The position numbers and the translations under genes were made by a program. A DNA stretch of 37,167 bases from assembly GCA_009778785.1 (NCBI GenBank), contig WRFN01000014.1, forward strand, positions 1 to 37,167, given 5' to 3'. This stretch comes from Betaproteobacteria bacterium. Lineage in GTDB: Bacteria > Pseudomonadota > Gammaproteobacteria > Burkholderiales > Casimicrobiaceae. Below, one piece after another: positions 9,564 through 17,541 of this stretch (position 1 is its first letter; every line of letters starts with the position of its first letter). The notes under the pieces are model-generated. The model worked only from the letters and a program-made list of their open reading frames with translations. It did no database searches and was not told where the DNA came from.

Positions 9564-10600
9564 CAAGCGTCTCGCAACTGCGCTTCCAGCGCCGCGATTT
9601 TTTTCCGCAGCGCCTGAACATCATTCAATCGTGTCGCGCGCGCCGCTTCGACGCCACGCTTCAACCACGCCAACCAGGCATCCATGCCTTCGCCAGTGGT
9701 CGCCGACACTTTCATCACCGTCAACTTCGGCTGAATTCGGCGCGCGTACTCGATCGCCCGCTCGACATCGAAATCCACATACGGCAGCAAATCTATTTTG
9801 TTGATCAGCAACACATCGGCGGCGTGAAACATATCGGGGTACTTCAGCGGTTTGTCGGTGCCTTCGGTCACCGACAGAATCGCCACCTTGTGCGCTTCGC
9901 CGAGATCGAACGCGGCGGGGCATACCAGATTGCCGACGTTCTCGATGAACAGCAGCGCATCTTCCAGTTTCGGCAACTTCGGCAACGCTTGCGACACCAT
10001 GCGCGCATCGAGATGGCAACCTTTGCCGGTGTTGATTTGCACCGCCGGCGCGCCAGTGGCGCGCACGCGATTGGCGTCGTTCTCGGTTTGCTGATCGCCT
10101 TCGATGACCGCGCACGACACTTCGTCGCGCAACGCTTCGATGGTGTGCACCAGCAACGTCGTCTTGCCCGAGCCGGGGCTGGACACCAGATTCAGCGTGA
10201 ACAATCCCTGATCGACAAACTGCTGCCGGTTCAGTCGCGCCACCGCATCGTTTCTCTCCAGCAAGTCGCGCTCGATTTCGATGACTCGCGCCGCCGACAC
10301 TTCCGGCGCATGCACTGCCCCCAGCGCCGCATGATCGTGACGATGCGGATGCTCCTGATCGCCGTGGCTGTGGCCGTGATCATGCGCGTGCGCGCCTTCG
10401 TGCGTGTGCGGATGATCGTGCGCGTGCGTGTGTGAATGGCTGTGCGACTCGCTGCCGTCGCCGTGAGCGTGAGTGTGCGAATGTTCGTGAACATGCGCAT
10501 GACTGTGCCACGTTCCGTCTTCGTGTTGATGCAGATGTTCATCGACTGCCACGCCGTCGATCTTCACTTCATCGTGACCACAACCGCAAGTTGAACACAT
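9563..10600 (-). CDS. hypB: Hydrogenase nickel incorporation GTPase HypB, His-rich
   Basis: SIMIBI-class GTPase that works with HypA to insert Ni into the large subunit. 345 residues. The N-terminus carries MCSTCGCG (the CxxCGC nickel site), then a very histidine-rich region with about 30 His in the first 97 residues, as in HypB forms that also store nickel. The GTPase domain follows: P-loop SSPGSGKTT near residue 140, [16 protein letters not shown] with the metal-binding Cys, and NKIDLLPY. A strong site (AGGAGGCGG) precedes the ATG, and hypA lies 18 bases upstream. Codon use in the His tract is dominated by CAT and CAC runs, so this tract could change length by slippage. Confidence 0.97.
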   Translation of the reverse strand: MCSTCGCGHDEVKIDGVAVDEHLHQHEDGTWHSHAHVHEHSHTHAHGDGSESHSHSHTHAHDHPHTHEGAHAHDHGHSHGDQEHPHRHDHAALGAVHAPEVSAARVIEIERDLLERNDAVARLNRQQFVDQGLFTLNLVSSPGSGKTTLLVHTIEALRDEVSCAVIEGDQQTENDANRVRATGAPAVQINTGKGCHLDARMVSQALPKLPKLEDALLFIENVGNLVCPAAFDLGEAHKVAILSVTEGTDKPLKYPDMFHAADVLLINKIDLLPYVDFDVERAIEYARRIQPKLTVMKVSATTGEGMDAWLAWLKRGVEAARATRLNDVQALRKKIAALEAQLRDA

Positions 10601-10618
10601 AACCGCCTCCTTTTCTTT

Positions 10619-10960
10619 CTAAACAATTTCAATCGACGCAATCCGCATCGCGTCGCCTTGCGTGACTGTCAACTGGTAACGCCCACACTCAGGGCAAGCA
10701 TCGCCGAGTTTTGCCAGTGCTACTGTCTTTGAGCACAACATGCACCAGGCAGTTCCCGGCACCTCGATCACCTCGAAGCGCGCGCCTTCGGCAATACCGC
10801 CGCGCGTGACCACGTCGAACGCAAACGCCAGCGCATCGCGGTCAACGTGCGACAACGCGCCCAACTCGAACTGCACCGATTTGACCCGTTGCGCGTGATT
10901 TTTGCGCGCTGTGCTTTCAACGATTTCCAGCATGCTCTCGGCGAGCGACATTTCATGCAT
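10619..10960 (-). CDS. hypA: Hydrogenase nickel incorporation protein HypA
   Basis: Ni metallochaperone, 113 residues, the family length. It starts MHEMSLAESML; His2 of the MHE motif binds nickel. The C-terminal half has the structural Zn site CMLC...CPEC. The true start is ATG 10960; a longer overlapping frame running up to 11407 is a shadow of hupK. The first 8 bases overlap the end of hupK, so translation is probably coupled. HypB follows 18 bases downstream. Confidence 0.96.
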   Translation of the reverse strand: MHEMSLAESMLEIVESTARKNHAQRVKSVQFELGALSHVDRDALAFAFDVVTRGGIAEGARFEVIEVPGTAWCMLCSKTVALAKLGDACPECGRYQLTVTQGDAMRIASIEIV

Positions 10961-12095
10961 GCGCCACCTCGATATCAAAAGCCACGCACGGGTCGAGCGT
11001 TTGCACCAGCCAAGTTGCGTACACTTGCAAACGCGCGACATCCATCGCCGCGAAACCGCGCAAGGTCGCCAGCGCGCCGTCACGATGCAAATTCCAATCG
11101 GTCGGCGCACACACTTCATAAGCGGCGATGTTTTGCCCCGCCAACTGCGCGCGATGCACCAGCACGCCGCGCGCGCATTCAACTTCCGCCATGCCGTCAC
11201 CGTCGCCAAGCGAATAAAGGCGAACCCATGGTTTTTCCTTCGCAGCATTTTCCTTCGCCGCGTCGCTTCCTGTTTCGAGCAACCCGGCCAACGTCGTAGC
11301 CACATCGACGAGCCGCGCCCACAATCTCGCCGCCACGCTGTTACCCGAACGCGCCGCCACCGGCGCCATTCGCTCATCCTGTTGCACACGCCGCCAACTG
11401 CTGGCATCGTAAGGCGAATGCAGCAGCGCCGACCACGACAACTTGCCGGCGCGAAACATCACCAGCGGCAACGGCGACAGCGCCGTTTTTCCTAGCGTCG
11501 GCACTTCGTTTTCCATCAAACGGAACCAGCGCAGGATCGGCAACGCTTCGTTCGCAACAGTCTCACCCTGCCAACGCAGCGCCGAAACACCGAACACATG
11601 GCGCGCGCACAATTGATCCCACGTTTGCACGATCGGTTTCGCTTCCTTCATCAGCGCGGCAAGTTCCGTATCGCTGATTTCATGGTGCAGCGCTTTTTGC
11701 AGCCGCGTCAAAAGCGCCGTACCGTCGCGCCACGCCCGTGAGAAATCCGCGATCAACGCCGCGCCCTCCGTGCTCTGCCGCGACAACAACGCTTCCGGCA
11801 AGCCGAGACACAGCGACCGCAAACTTTCTTGCACGCTTTCGATTTTCACCGCCAGTGTGTGCGCCGCGAACTGCGCCGGCGATAGCGACTGTCCGAACGC
11901 CGCCGCCACCGCGCCCGCCGTGGCCGCTGCTTGCGCCTGCGCGCAAATGCTGAAAACCGACGGCAACAAGGTCACCGCTTCTTGCGCCGACCGCTGTCCC
12001 AATAACGCCGTCGCATCGAAACGCGGCAACCGCACGTCCAGCGCGCTCACGCGCCCGTCGTTCACCGTCAATTTCAACGTCAGTTTGCGTTCCAT
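10953..12095 (-). CDS. hupK: Hydrogenase expression/formation protein HupK (HoxV-like)
   Basis: A 380-residue paralogue of the [NiFe]-hydrogenase large subunit. Known HupK/HoxV proteins act as a scaffold for the Fe(CN)2CO cofactor in oxygen-exposed uptake hydrogenases. The C-terminus reads LDPCVAFDIEVAHA, matching the large-subunit DPCxxCxxH motif except that the second Cys is Phe. The N-terminal Ni-binding RxCGxC motif is absent. It can hold a precursor but not a complete Ni-Fe site, as expected for the family. It sits between hupJ and hypA; hypA overlaps its last 8 bases. Confidence 0.88.
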   Translation of the reverse strand: MERKLTLKLTVNDGRVSALDVRLPRFDATALLGQRSAQEAVTLLPSVFSICAQAQAAATAGAVAAAFGQSLSPAQFAAHTLAVKIESVQESLRSLCLGLPEALLSRQSTEGAALIADFSRAWRDGTALLTRLQKALHHEISDTELAALMKEAKPIVQTWDQLCARHVFGVSALRWQGETVANEALPILRWFRLMENEVPTLGKTALSPLPLVMFRAGKLSWSALLHSPYDASSWRRVQQDERMAPVAARSGNSVAARLWARLVDVATTLAGLLETGSDAAKENAAKEKPWVRLYSLGDGDGMAEVECARGVLVHRAQLAGQNIAAYEVCAPTDWNLHRDGALATLRGFAAMDVARLQVYATWLVQTLDPCVAFDIEVAHA

Positions 12096-12106
12096 TTCGT
12101 TTTCCC

Positions 12107-12652
12107 TTACCGCGTTGTCTGTGAAAAACGGCCGCGCAAAAAATCGCGCTTCGACATCGGTTTCGCCATTTTTTCCTGCAGCGTCGCCTGTGGTTTTTCT
12201 TCGCCCGGCGTTGCCGCCGCATCGCTTTCCAGCAACGCCTTCAGCGCAAACTCGGCAACTTGCCGCGCCGTTTCATGATCTTCAAACTGCTGCACCGGCG
12301 AGAGCAGCGAACACATCATGTATTCACCGACCGTCTCGTCGTGCGCCATGATGAAATCGTAGTTGCCCGCCGGGAACTGATAATGCAAACGCTCGCCGCG
12401 CGCCGCTTTCGGCCAGCGCTCCGATTCACGCGGCAACAACATCAAATTCATCAGCCACGGCGTCACCATCACGCCCAGCCAGAATCCCTGCCAGGGATGA
12501 AAGCCGACCGCTTCCACGCGCAGCGCCGGATTGAGAAACGGCAACCCCTGCATTCGGGTACTGCCGATTTTCTCGAACACTTCGCAAAGTCGCGCCGACG
12601 GATCGGGGATCATCGCGCCTTCATCACTCATCACTGCCGCTTCCTTGCTCAT
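12107..12652 (-). CDS. hupJ: [NiFe]-hydrogenase assembly chaperone HupJ (HybE/HoxT family)
   Basis: 181 residues. Family members are cytoplasmic chaperones for hydrogenase subunits, thought to help keep the small-subunit precursor from early export. The family-like core is visible in [34 protein letters not shown] and the [26 protein letters not shown] segment. The C-terminus ends in [11 protein letters not shown], common in this family. The ATG overlaps the hupI stop (ATGA), which shows coupling. The extra charged N-terminus (about 15 residues) could mean a start at a later Met. Confidence 0.9.
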   Translation of the reverse strand: MSKEAAVMSDEGAMIPDPSARLCEVFEKIGSTRMQGLPFLNPALRVEAVGFHPWQGFWLGVMVTPWLMNLMLLPRESERWPKAARGERLHYQFPAGNYDFIMAHDETVGEYMMCSLLSPVQQFEDHETARQVAEFALKALLESDAAATPGEEKPQATLQEKMAKPMSKRDFLRGRFSQTTR

Positions 12653-12867
12653 GCTTCATCAGCCAACACTAAAAACTGTTCTTTGGTCGCGCCGCACAAC
12701 GGACACGCCCAATGTTCCGGCAAATCGTAAAACGGTACGCCCGGCGGGATTTGCTGATCGGGGTCGCCCTCGGCCGGATCGTAAACGTACCAGCACACTT
12801 TGCATTCGAGCCGCGTGGTCGGGCCGATCTTGCTGTTGTCGCCGAGATAAGAGCCTTCAAAAAGCAT
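12649..12867 (-). CDS. hupI: Rubredoxin HupI (HoxR-like)
   Basis: 72-residue rubredoxin with two Cys pairs for a single Fe: [10 protein letters not shown] in the N-terminal half and [11 protein letters not shown] near the end. The intermediate segment [21 protein letters not shown] is typical of rubredoxins. Those encoded in hup/hox operons help assemble or protect the small-subunit Fe-S clusters in the presence of oxygen (family knowledge). ATG 12867 overlaps the hupH stop (TGATG); a GTG one codon upstream is possible. Confidence 0.95.
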   Translation of the reverse strand: MLFEGSYLGDNSKIGPTTRLECKVCWYVYDPAEGDPDQQIPPGVPFYDLPEHWACPLCGATKEQFLVLADEA

Positions 12868-13778
12868 CACTGCGCCTCCGCATCGTCGCGCATCCAGGCG
12901 ATCAATTCCGCCAAGCGACCGCGCGCATCGTCGATGTCTTCGGCAGCAGCCAGCACCAGCGATGGCCGCTCAGCGATCACCAGCGTGTTCAGAATCAACG
13001 TGTTCTTGCTGTTGAAATGCTGGATACGCCAGATGTGCTGCGTTCCCGTTGACGTGACCCGACAACTTCCGAAGCTCTTTGAAATGATCGCCACCGGCCC
13101 GACCGGCAACGCTTCCTGCAACGCCTGATGATCAGCGGGCGTCAGCGGCAGCAAAGTCAAATTGATTTCGTGCGCATTTTCGTTTACATCTTCAAGCGAT
13201 GATGTGGCGCCGTTTCCTTCGGCGCCGAACGCCGCCAGTTGCGCGCGAATTTCAACGAACACCGCCGGCGCATTCATCGCGCCTTCCGGCAACGCCACTT
13301 CCGGCAACGTCGGTTTCGCGCCGCGCGCCGCCGCCTCGATCAACACCTGCGGCAAACTGCCGGCTTCGATCCAGTAGGCAACTTCTTCGCCTTGTGCATT
13401 CAATTCGCGCACCCGCCAAACGCCGGTGAAAACCGATTCCTGCACGCGCACGTCGCAACCCGGCAACCCTTCCACCCGCGCACTGACTTCGCCTTCACCC
13501 AGCACATCGTTCAAAATATTCAACACCGCCGCCGGTTGATCGCGCAGATCGAGCCGCACTCCGGCCGCTTGCGCGTCAAACGTCCAATCGTTCAACGCAT
13601 CGAGAAATTTTTGCAACAACTGATACGCCGCAGTCAACGCCGATGTATCGACGTTCTCAGGCACGCGCGGCATCGAAAACGTCACCATGCCGCGCGGCAT
13701 TTCAGGATATTGCATCTCGTCTTCTTCGTGCCGCGTACCTTCCGGCACGGCGTGAATGGGAATGGAAAGCGGTTTCAT
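12867..13778 (-). CDS. hupH: Hydrogenase expression/formation protein HupH (HoxQ-like)
   Basis: 303 residues from ATG 13778. It matches the HupH family by its early [11 protein letters not shown] segment, the internal [22 protein letters not shown] repeat half and C-terminal [36 protein letters not shown]. In known systems it joins HupG in maturing the small subunit. A frame upstream to 13859 is open, but its sequence is unlike the family and comes from inserted repeat DNA, so the ATG in [10 protein letters not shown] context was chosen. Its ribosome site is weak (ACGGATG). It is the only gene of the block separated from its upstream neighbour by a large gap (165 bases). Confidence 0.9.
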   Translation of the reverse strand: MKPLSIPIHAVPEGTRHEEDEMQYPEMPRGMVTFSMPRVPENVDTSALTAAYQLLQKFLDALNDWTFDAQAAGVRLDLRDQPAAVLNILNDVLGEGEVSARVEGLPGCDVRVQESVFTGVWRVRELNAQGEEVAYWIEAGSLPQVLIEAAARGAKPTLPEVALPEGAMNAPAVFVEIRAQLAAFGAEGNGATSSLEDVNENAHEINLTLLPLTPADHQALQEALPVGPVAIISKSFGSCRVTSTGTQHIWRIQHFNSKNTLILNTLVIAERPSLVLAAAEDIDDARGRLAELIAWMRDDAEAQ

Positions 13779-13830
13779 CAATACATCCGTCAATAAAAAA
13801 CAATCTTTGAAAAACAACGCGCTGAACAAC

Positions 13831-13947
13831 CAAAGGAACGCTGAACCGTTCCTGACCATTCGGGCTGAACCTGTCGAAGTTCCCGATAATACGCCCGCTG
13901 CCCTTCGACAAGCTCAGGGCGAACGGGATAAATCAGCGCTTCCTTAG
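13831..13947 (-). repeat. Small palindromic element with terminal inverted repeats, copy A
   Basis: On the minus strand it begins CTAAGGAAGCGCTGATTTA, contains CGTTCGCCCTGAGCTTGTCG and an inverted partner (GACAGGTTCAGCCCGAA), and ends with TCAGCGTTCCTTTGG. The reverse of that end (CCAAAGGAACGCTGA) matches the start imperfectly, giving terminal inverted repeats. The TAA of its first bases is the stop codon of hupG. Similar copies lie at 31416-31499 and, partly, 19701-19747. It is MITE- or REPIN-like and sits inside the hup operon. Confidence 0.65.
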
Positions 13948-14402
13948 TGGCAATGCTCATCATGACCATCAGCGGAGCGAACCGTCACGCCGATCGACGG
14001 CGGCCGACTCGGCGTTGCCCGCTGCAAGCGCGCCATCTCCAACTGATACTCGTCCCAAGGACGCATCCCGTCGATCGCGCCCAGATACTTGCCGTCGCGC
14101 AACAACACAAACGCCGGCCAGCGCCGAAAACCATAGCGCGGCTGCAACGCCCGCGCCGCTTCGGGCAACAACACACCCAGACGCATCGGCTCCGCCGATG
14201 TCGCCAACAACTCCGGCGCGATCACCGCCAGATCGAGCGTTTCACGATAACGCACCGGGTCTTCGGTAAAAAAAAGCAGAAGCAAACCCGGTGTTTTCTT
14301 CAACACCTCATCAAACGCTTCGAGCGAAATCTCAAAAGTGTCGGCGCGTTCCAAAAGCCGCGCCACCAATGGCGGAACGCCAACTGCAACCGTTTCAGCC
14401 AT
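13944..14402 (-). CDS. hupG: Hydrogenase accessory protein HupG (HoxO/HyaE family)
   Basis: 152 residues with a thioredoxin-like fold lacking the CxxC pair, as in HyaE/HupG/HoxO. Members bind the Tat signal region of the hydrogenase small subunit and assist its maturation. Visible signs: LLLLFFTEDPVRYRETLDLAVIAPELL (strand and helix of the fold) and GFRRWPAFVLLRDGKYLGAIDGMRPWDEY. ATG 14402 overlaps the hupF stop (TGATG). The stop codon TAA coincides with the first bases of repeat copy A. The tail DGHDEHCH is metal-ligand-rich. Confidence 0.88.
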   Translation of the reverse strand: MAETVAVGVPPLVARLLERADTFEISLEAFDEVLKKTPGLLLLFFTEDPVRYRETLDLAVIAPELLATSAEPMRLGVLLPEAARALQPRYGFRRWPAFVLLRDGKYLGAIDGMRPWDEYQLEMARLQRATPSRPPSIGVTVRSADGHDEHCH

Positions 14403-14749
14403 CACAACACATCCTTTCTCGCTTTGCTCGCGGCCAGTTCGGCCTGCAAGTGCGGCGGCAAAATCGGTTCACGGTTCACCAGATCGGCGAACAAAGTATC
14501 GAGTTGCGACATATCGCCGTTCATCGTTTGCGCCAGCGCCAGCAACGCATCGCTGGTCTGCGCCGCTTCCTCCGGCGACATCACCCGCAACGCCGAACCC
14601 TGAAACGTCAGCAACCAGGTTCCCGGCGCTTGCTCGCCGACCAGCAGCAAATTGATCCGCTCGCGTCGCCCGCCGTCGCGCGCTTCACACCAGACGACAG
14701 CGTTCTCTCCGCCTTCTTCCGTCACCCGCATCGGAATACCGACACACAT
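14402..14749 (-). CDS. hupF: HypC-family hydrogenase chaperone HupF (HoxL-like)
   Basis: 115 residues starting MCVGIPMRVTEE, with the essential Cys2 of the HypC/HupF family, but longer than HypC (79 residues). The extra C-terminal helices (SQLDTLFADLVNREPILPPHLQAELAASK) are typical of HupF. In known systems HupF protects the large subunit during maturation under oxygen. The start is the ATG at 14749; a longer open frame to 14824 is a shadow of hupD. The hupD stop lies 1 base upstream and the hupG start overlaps the stop. Confidence 0.93.
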   Translation of the reverse strand: MCVGIPMRVTEEGGENAVVWCEARDGGRRERINLLLVGEQAPGTWLLTFQGSALRVMSPEEAAQTSDALLALAQTMNGDMSQLDTLFADLVNREPILPPHLQAELAASKARKDVL

Positions 14750-14750
14750 T

Positions 14751-15359
14751 TTATTTCCCCATCGACAAAAAACGGGGGTCGCCGAAACGGCAAGCCTCTT
14801 CTTCCGACGGCCTCTCGTTCTCATATATTTCCAGCGCCAACACCTGCGCGTTCAACGGCGTCGCCACTTCATCGTCGGCGCGCGTCACTACCTCGACACC
14901 CCAGCCCGCCAACTCCTCGGCAGCCAGCGCCACCGCTTCGGGAATCCGCTTCTTGACCGCCTCGCGCAAACTGCCGCCGAAATCATCGAGCACCTCCGGC
15001 TGCACCCCGATCACCGTGATCTTCTCCGGCACCGTGCCCAGCAAATACGCATGCGCCAACACCTCGCTCAACGTCGTCTGATGCGGTGAAATCTTGGTGG
15101 AACAGTAAACGGGAACCTCGTCATCGCGCAAAACCTTCAGCGAAGCCGGCGGCAAATGAAAATCAATCGCGTCGAACACCAGCACATGTGAAGCTCCCAT
15201 CAAATACGGATAAAGCGCCAACCCCTGCGTGCCGCCGTCCATCAACGTCACCTGCTCGTCGAAACGATACCCCGCATGCAGCGCCTCCACCGCGCGCACG
15301 CCGAAACCCTCGTCGGCCCACAACACATTGCCCACGCCCAGAACCAGTATTTTCTTCAT
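14751..15359 (-). CDS. hupD: Hydrogenase maturation endopeptidase HupD (HoxM/HyaD-like)
   Basis: Ni-dependent protease that removes the C-terminal extension of the large subunit once the Ni-Fe site is complete. 202 residues. The family residues are present: GVGNVLWADEGFGVRAVE (with the Ni-binding Glu), VFDAIDF (Asp) and STKISPHQTTLSEVL (His). It is the first gene of the accessory block. In homologous operons hupSLC precede it, but here a phage remnant begins about 80-120 bases upstream. No strong ribosome site is visible. Confidence 0.95.
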   Translation of the reverse strand: MKKILVLGVGNVLWADEGFGVRAVEALHAGYRFDEQVTLMDGGTQGLALYPYLMGASHVLVFDAIDFHLPPASLKVLRDDEVPVYCSTKISPHQTTLSEVLAHAYLLGTVPEKITVIGVQPEVLDDFGGSLREAVKKRIPEAVALAAEELAGWGVEVVTRADDEVATPLNAQVLALEIYENERPSEEEACRFGDPRFLSMGK

Positions 15360-15399
15360 TGCTTGAATGACCCGTTACCTTGATGCCGCCGAATAAGAG

Positions 15400-15428
15400 A
15401 GTATCGCACAGACCCTTAATCCCGACAA
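15400..15428 (-). promoter_or_regulatory. Possible promoter upstream of hupD
   Basis: On the minus strand TTGTCG (15423-15428) and GATACT (15400-15405) are spaced by exactly 17 bases. Each matches 4 of 6 consensus positions. It would start transcription near 15393, about 34 bases before the hupD ATG. No sigma-54 type GG-N10-GC site, common for hup operons, is seen here. Confidence 0.35.
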
Positions 15429-15452
15429 ATATAGTAGGAAACCATATGCCCT

Positions 15453-16028
15453 ATGACTTTCAAATTGCCCGCCCGTAGGGGTGGTACCCTCTCGGCCACG
15501 CTCAACAAAACGCTGGTGCGCTGGATCACCGAATTCAACGTGCCGGGGGCGCAGCCGCCAAAAGTGTGGCGCAAAGTCGAAGCGGGCGAAGACCTCGACA
15601 AACGCGCCGTGCGCGACAAAACGCTGTACGACATGGGCTACAAACTCAACCTCGAAACCGTGCTCGGCACCTACGGCGCGGGGTATGAGGAGGTGGCGCC
15701 GCCCGCGCCCGCGCCGGGAAACAAGCCCGCGCCGGTGTTCAGCGCGCCCTCTGATGCTGACGTTGCCAACGCCGCGCTCGACGCGATGCTGGAAGCGCTG
15801 CCGCCGCAGGCGTTGAACGAGCAGGCGCGGCAAATGCTGATGCCGGTGATCGACGCGATTTTTTCGGCGGGCAGCTACGAAGAAATGCTGACCGCCATCG
15901 ACAACGTCGTCACCGGCCTCAAGCTGGACAAACTCGAAACCGCGCTCGGTCGGGCAATGTTCGTGGCGCAGACTTACGGCTACGGCGACGCGGCAAAAGA
16001 AAACGGCAACAAGAATGGCAGCGCCTAA
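15453..16028 (+). pseudogene. Phage Mu gp29-like portal protein, C-terminal fragment
   Basis: 191 codons from ATG 15453 (in-frame stop at 15435). From about residue 13 the sequence resembles the C-terminal part of DUF935/gp29-like portal proteins, which are about 500 residues long: LNKTLVRWITEFNVPG, WRKVEAGEDLDKRAVRDKTLYDMGYKLNLETVLGTYG. The first 12 residues come from repeat-like DNA and are not family-like. A proline/alanine linker (APPAPAPGNKPAPVF) precedes a helical tail. The portal core is missing, so it is unlikely to work as a portal. It overlaps the next gene by 14 bases, as in intact Mu-like phages. Confidence 0.8.
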
Positions 16029-17394
16029 CCTCGCGTTTGCCTTCGGCCTCTCGCCGGAGGCGGCGGTGCGATATTTTCGGTCGAAAGACATCTACGTCCC
16101 GCCGGACTGGCAGCCGATCCGCGACGACGTGCACCGGCGCTCGTTCACCGCTGCGCGCATCTCCTGCATGGATGTGGCCACGGCGTTGCACTCGGAAGTC
16201 GATCGCGCCGTCAACGAGGGCATCACGCTTGCCGAATTTAAACGCACCCTCACGCCCACGCTGCAACGGCTCGGCTGGTGGGGGCGCGGTGAATTCATCG
16301 ACGGTGACGGCGTTATTCATACGGGCATGCTCGGCAGCCCGCGCCGACTTGAAATCATCTACGGCGAAAACACCCGCCGCGCCTACGCCGCCGGTCGCCG
16401 CCAGCAGATGTTGGAGAACAAGGCGAATCGGCCTTACTGGCAGTGGATACATGGCGCATCGAAGATTCCTCGCCCTTCACACATCGCCCTCGACCGTCGT
16501 GTTTTCCGCTGGGACGATCCGATATGGAGCAAGATTCATCCGTGCCGGGAATTCGGCTGCAAGTGCTCGGCGCGGGCGCTCTCGCAAGCCGACCTCGACG
16601 CCGAAGGGCTGACCGTTGAATCGTCGAAAAACTACATCTCAGAAATCGACGACGTTGACGCCTTTGGCAACCCGATCAAGCGCCATGCCGTCAAAATGCC
16701 TGGCATGCAAACGGCGATGCCGCTCGACATCGTTCCGGTCGAGCAATCGGCACAATCGGAACTGACGGCGCTGGCGCTGGAGAAGGCGGCAGTCGCGCCG
16801 CCGGTGCTGGCGGCGGGGGTGATAAAAAGCATCTTTCGTGAACACGCTGAATTGCTTGCTGCTTACAGTGATGATTTTTCCGTGTGGGCGGAAATTGTAA
16901 GGCTTGAAGGGAACGCTAAAATTAACGCGCTTTTTGCCCTCGGCGTTGTCCAGGAAGAGGCTATCAGGAATTTTGAAATAGCAAAGATGCAAAAAGGTTT
17001 TGAACATTTGAGAAATGTTGAAATAGGCTCACCCGTTATTTTCATCGACGATAACGGTATCTGGCACGCCATTAGGCCGGAAGAAGGGAGAACGCCTTTG
17101 CCGTGGCAACGCTTTTTGATGTTGCCGGAAATAATTCAGAACCCCAGGGTGATGATTTTGGATGCCACAAGAAATTACCCTGCTTTGGTGTACCTGGTCG
17201 AAAGCCCTTCAGGCTACGAAAAAGTCATCGTAAATATTGATTACAGCTTTAAGAGGAAGTTTGACCCTACAGGAAAAAAACGTCGCAGAACGGGTAATTT
17301 TTTCATGACCTCGTACATCACCGAAAGAGAAAATGAGATAAGCGACCTGATGAACGAGTCTAAATATCCGGTGCTGTTCGGTTCTTGGCGATGA
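16015..17394 (+). CDS. Mu F-like minor head protein fused to a putative nuclease toxin domain
   Basis: 459 residues. Residues 1-215 are a Mu F (gp30) head-morphogenesis domain: GENTRRAYAAGRRQQML, then HIALDRRVFRWDDPIWSKIHPCREFGCKC, with the C-x6-C-x-C cluster typical of the family. Residues 215-270 are a linker. Residues 270-459 are unlike Mu F and visibly lower in GC, so probably acquired. This part contains WQRFLMLPEIIQNPRVMILD, a strand-rich ALVYLVESPSGYEKVIVNIDY, the basic patch GKKRRRTG, and FFMTSYI. The pattern fits the BECR-fold phage nucleases (PBECR type) often fused to MuF proteins and thought to be injected effectors. Nuclease activity is inference. No immunity gene is visible next to it. 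Confidence 0.8.
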   Translation: MAAPNLAFAFGLSPEAAVRYFRSKDIYVPPDWQPIRDDVHRRSFTAARISCMDVATALHSEVDRAVNEGITLAEFKRTLTPTLQRLGWWGRGEFIDGDGVIHTGMLGSPRRLEIIYGENTRRAYAAGRRQQMLENKANRPYWQWIHGASKIPRPSHIALDRRVFRWDDPIWSKIHPCREFGCKCSARALSQADLDAEGLTVESSKNYISEIDDVDAFGNPIKRHAVKMPGMQTAMPLDIVPVEQSAQSELTALALEKAAVAPPVLAAGVIKSIFREHAELLAAYSDDFSVWAEIVRLEGNAKINALFALGVVQEEAIRNFEIAKMQKGFEHLRNVEIGSPVIFIDDNGIWHAIRPEEGRTPLPWQRFLMLPEIIQNPRVMILDATRNYPALVYLVESPSGYEKVIVNIDYSFKRKFDPTGKKRRRTGNFFMTSYITERENEISDLMNESKYPVLFGSWR

Positions 17395-17404
17395 GATGAG
17401 AAGT

Positions 17405-17504
17405 GAACCGTGGAGGGGCGCCCTGACTAGCCCGTCTAGTATCCCTCATGAGCTCGACTCATGCGACTCGCCAGCACCTCAGCGACTTTCTGGCGTCACG
17501 GTTC
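17405..17504 (+). ncRNA. Candidate structured RNA: five-way junction between the MuF and G genes
   Basis: An 8-bp closing stem GAACCGTG (17405-17412) with CACGGTTC (17497-17504) encloses four hairpins: AGGG/CCCT (17414-17424), ACTAG/CTAGT (17426-17440), CATGAG/CTCATG (17447-17463) and CGCCAG/CTGGCG (17469-17495). Linkers are 1, 1, 6, 5 and 1 bases. In total 29 Watson-Crick pairs without mismatch fit in 100 bases. No open frame of note and no terminator U-tract are present. It is not a tRNA: the GGTTCGATTAC at its end does not form a T arm. Function unknown; the sequence shows only the folding potential. Confidence 0.4.
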
Positions 17505-17541
17505 GATTACAGGATAACTTGACTGAAAGGGAATTGCAACC

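Noticed and set aside
10231-10542. Thr/Arg-rich frame opposite or alternate to hypB
   Set aside because: It is the out-of-frame reading of the CAT/CAC-rich His tract of hypB.
10961-11407. Longer N-terminus for HypA
   Set aside because: The added sequence is Arg/Trp-rich shadow of hupK; MHE at 10960 is the required HypA start.
17469-17512. tRNA 3' end suggested by GGTTCGATTAC
   Set aside because: The bases around TTCGATT do not form a 5-bp T stem, and no acceptor or anticodon arm fits on either strand.
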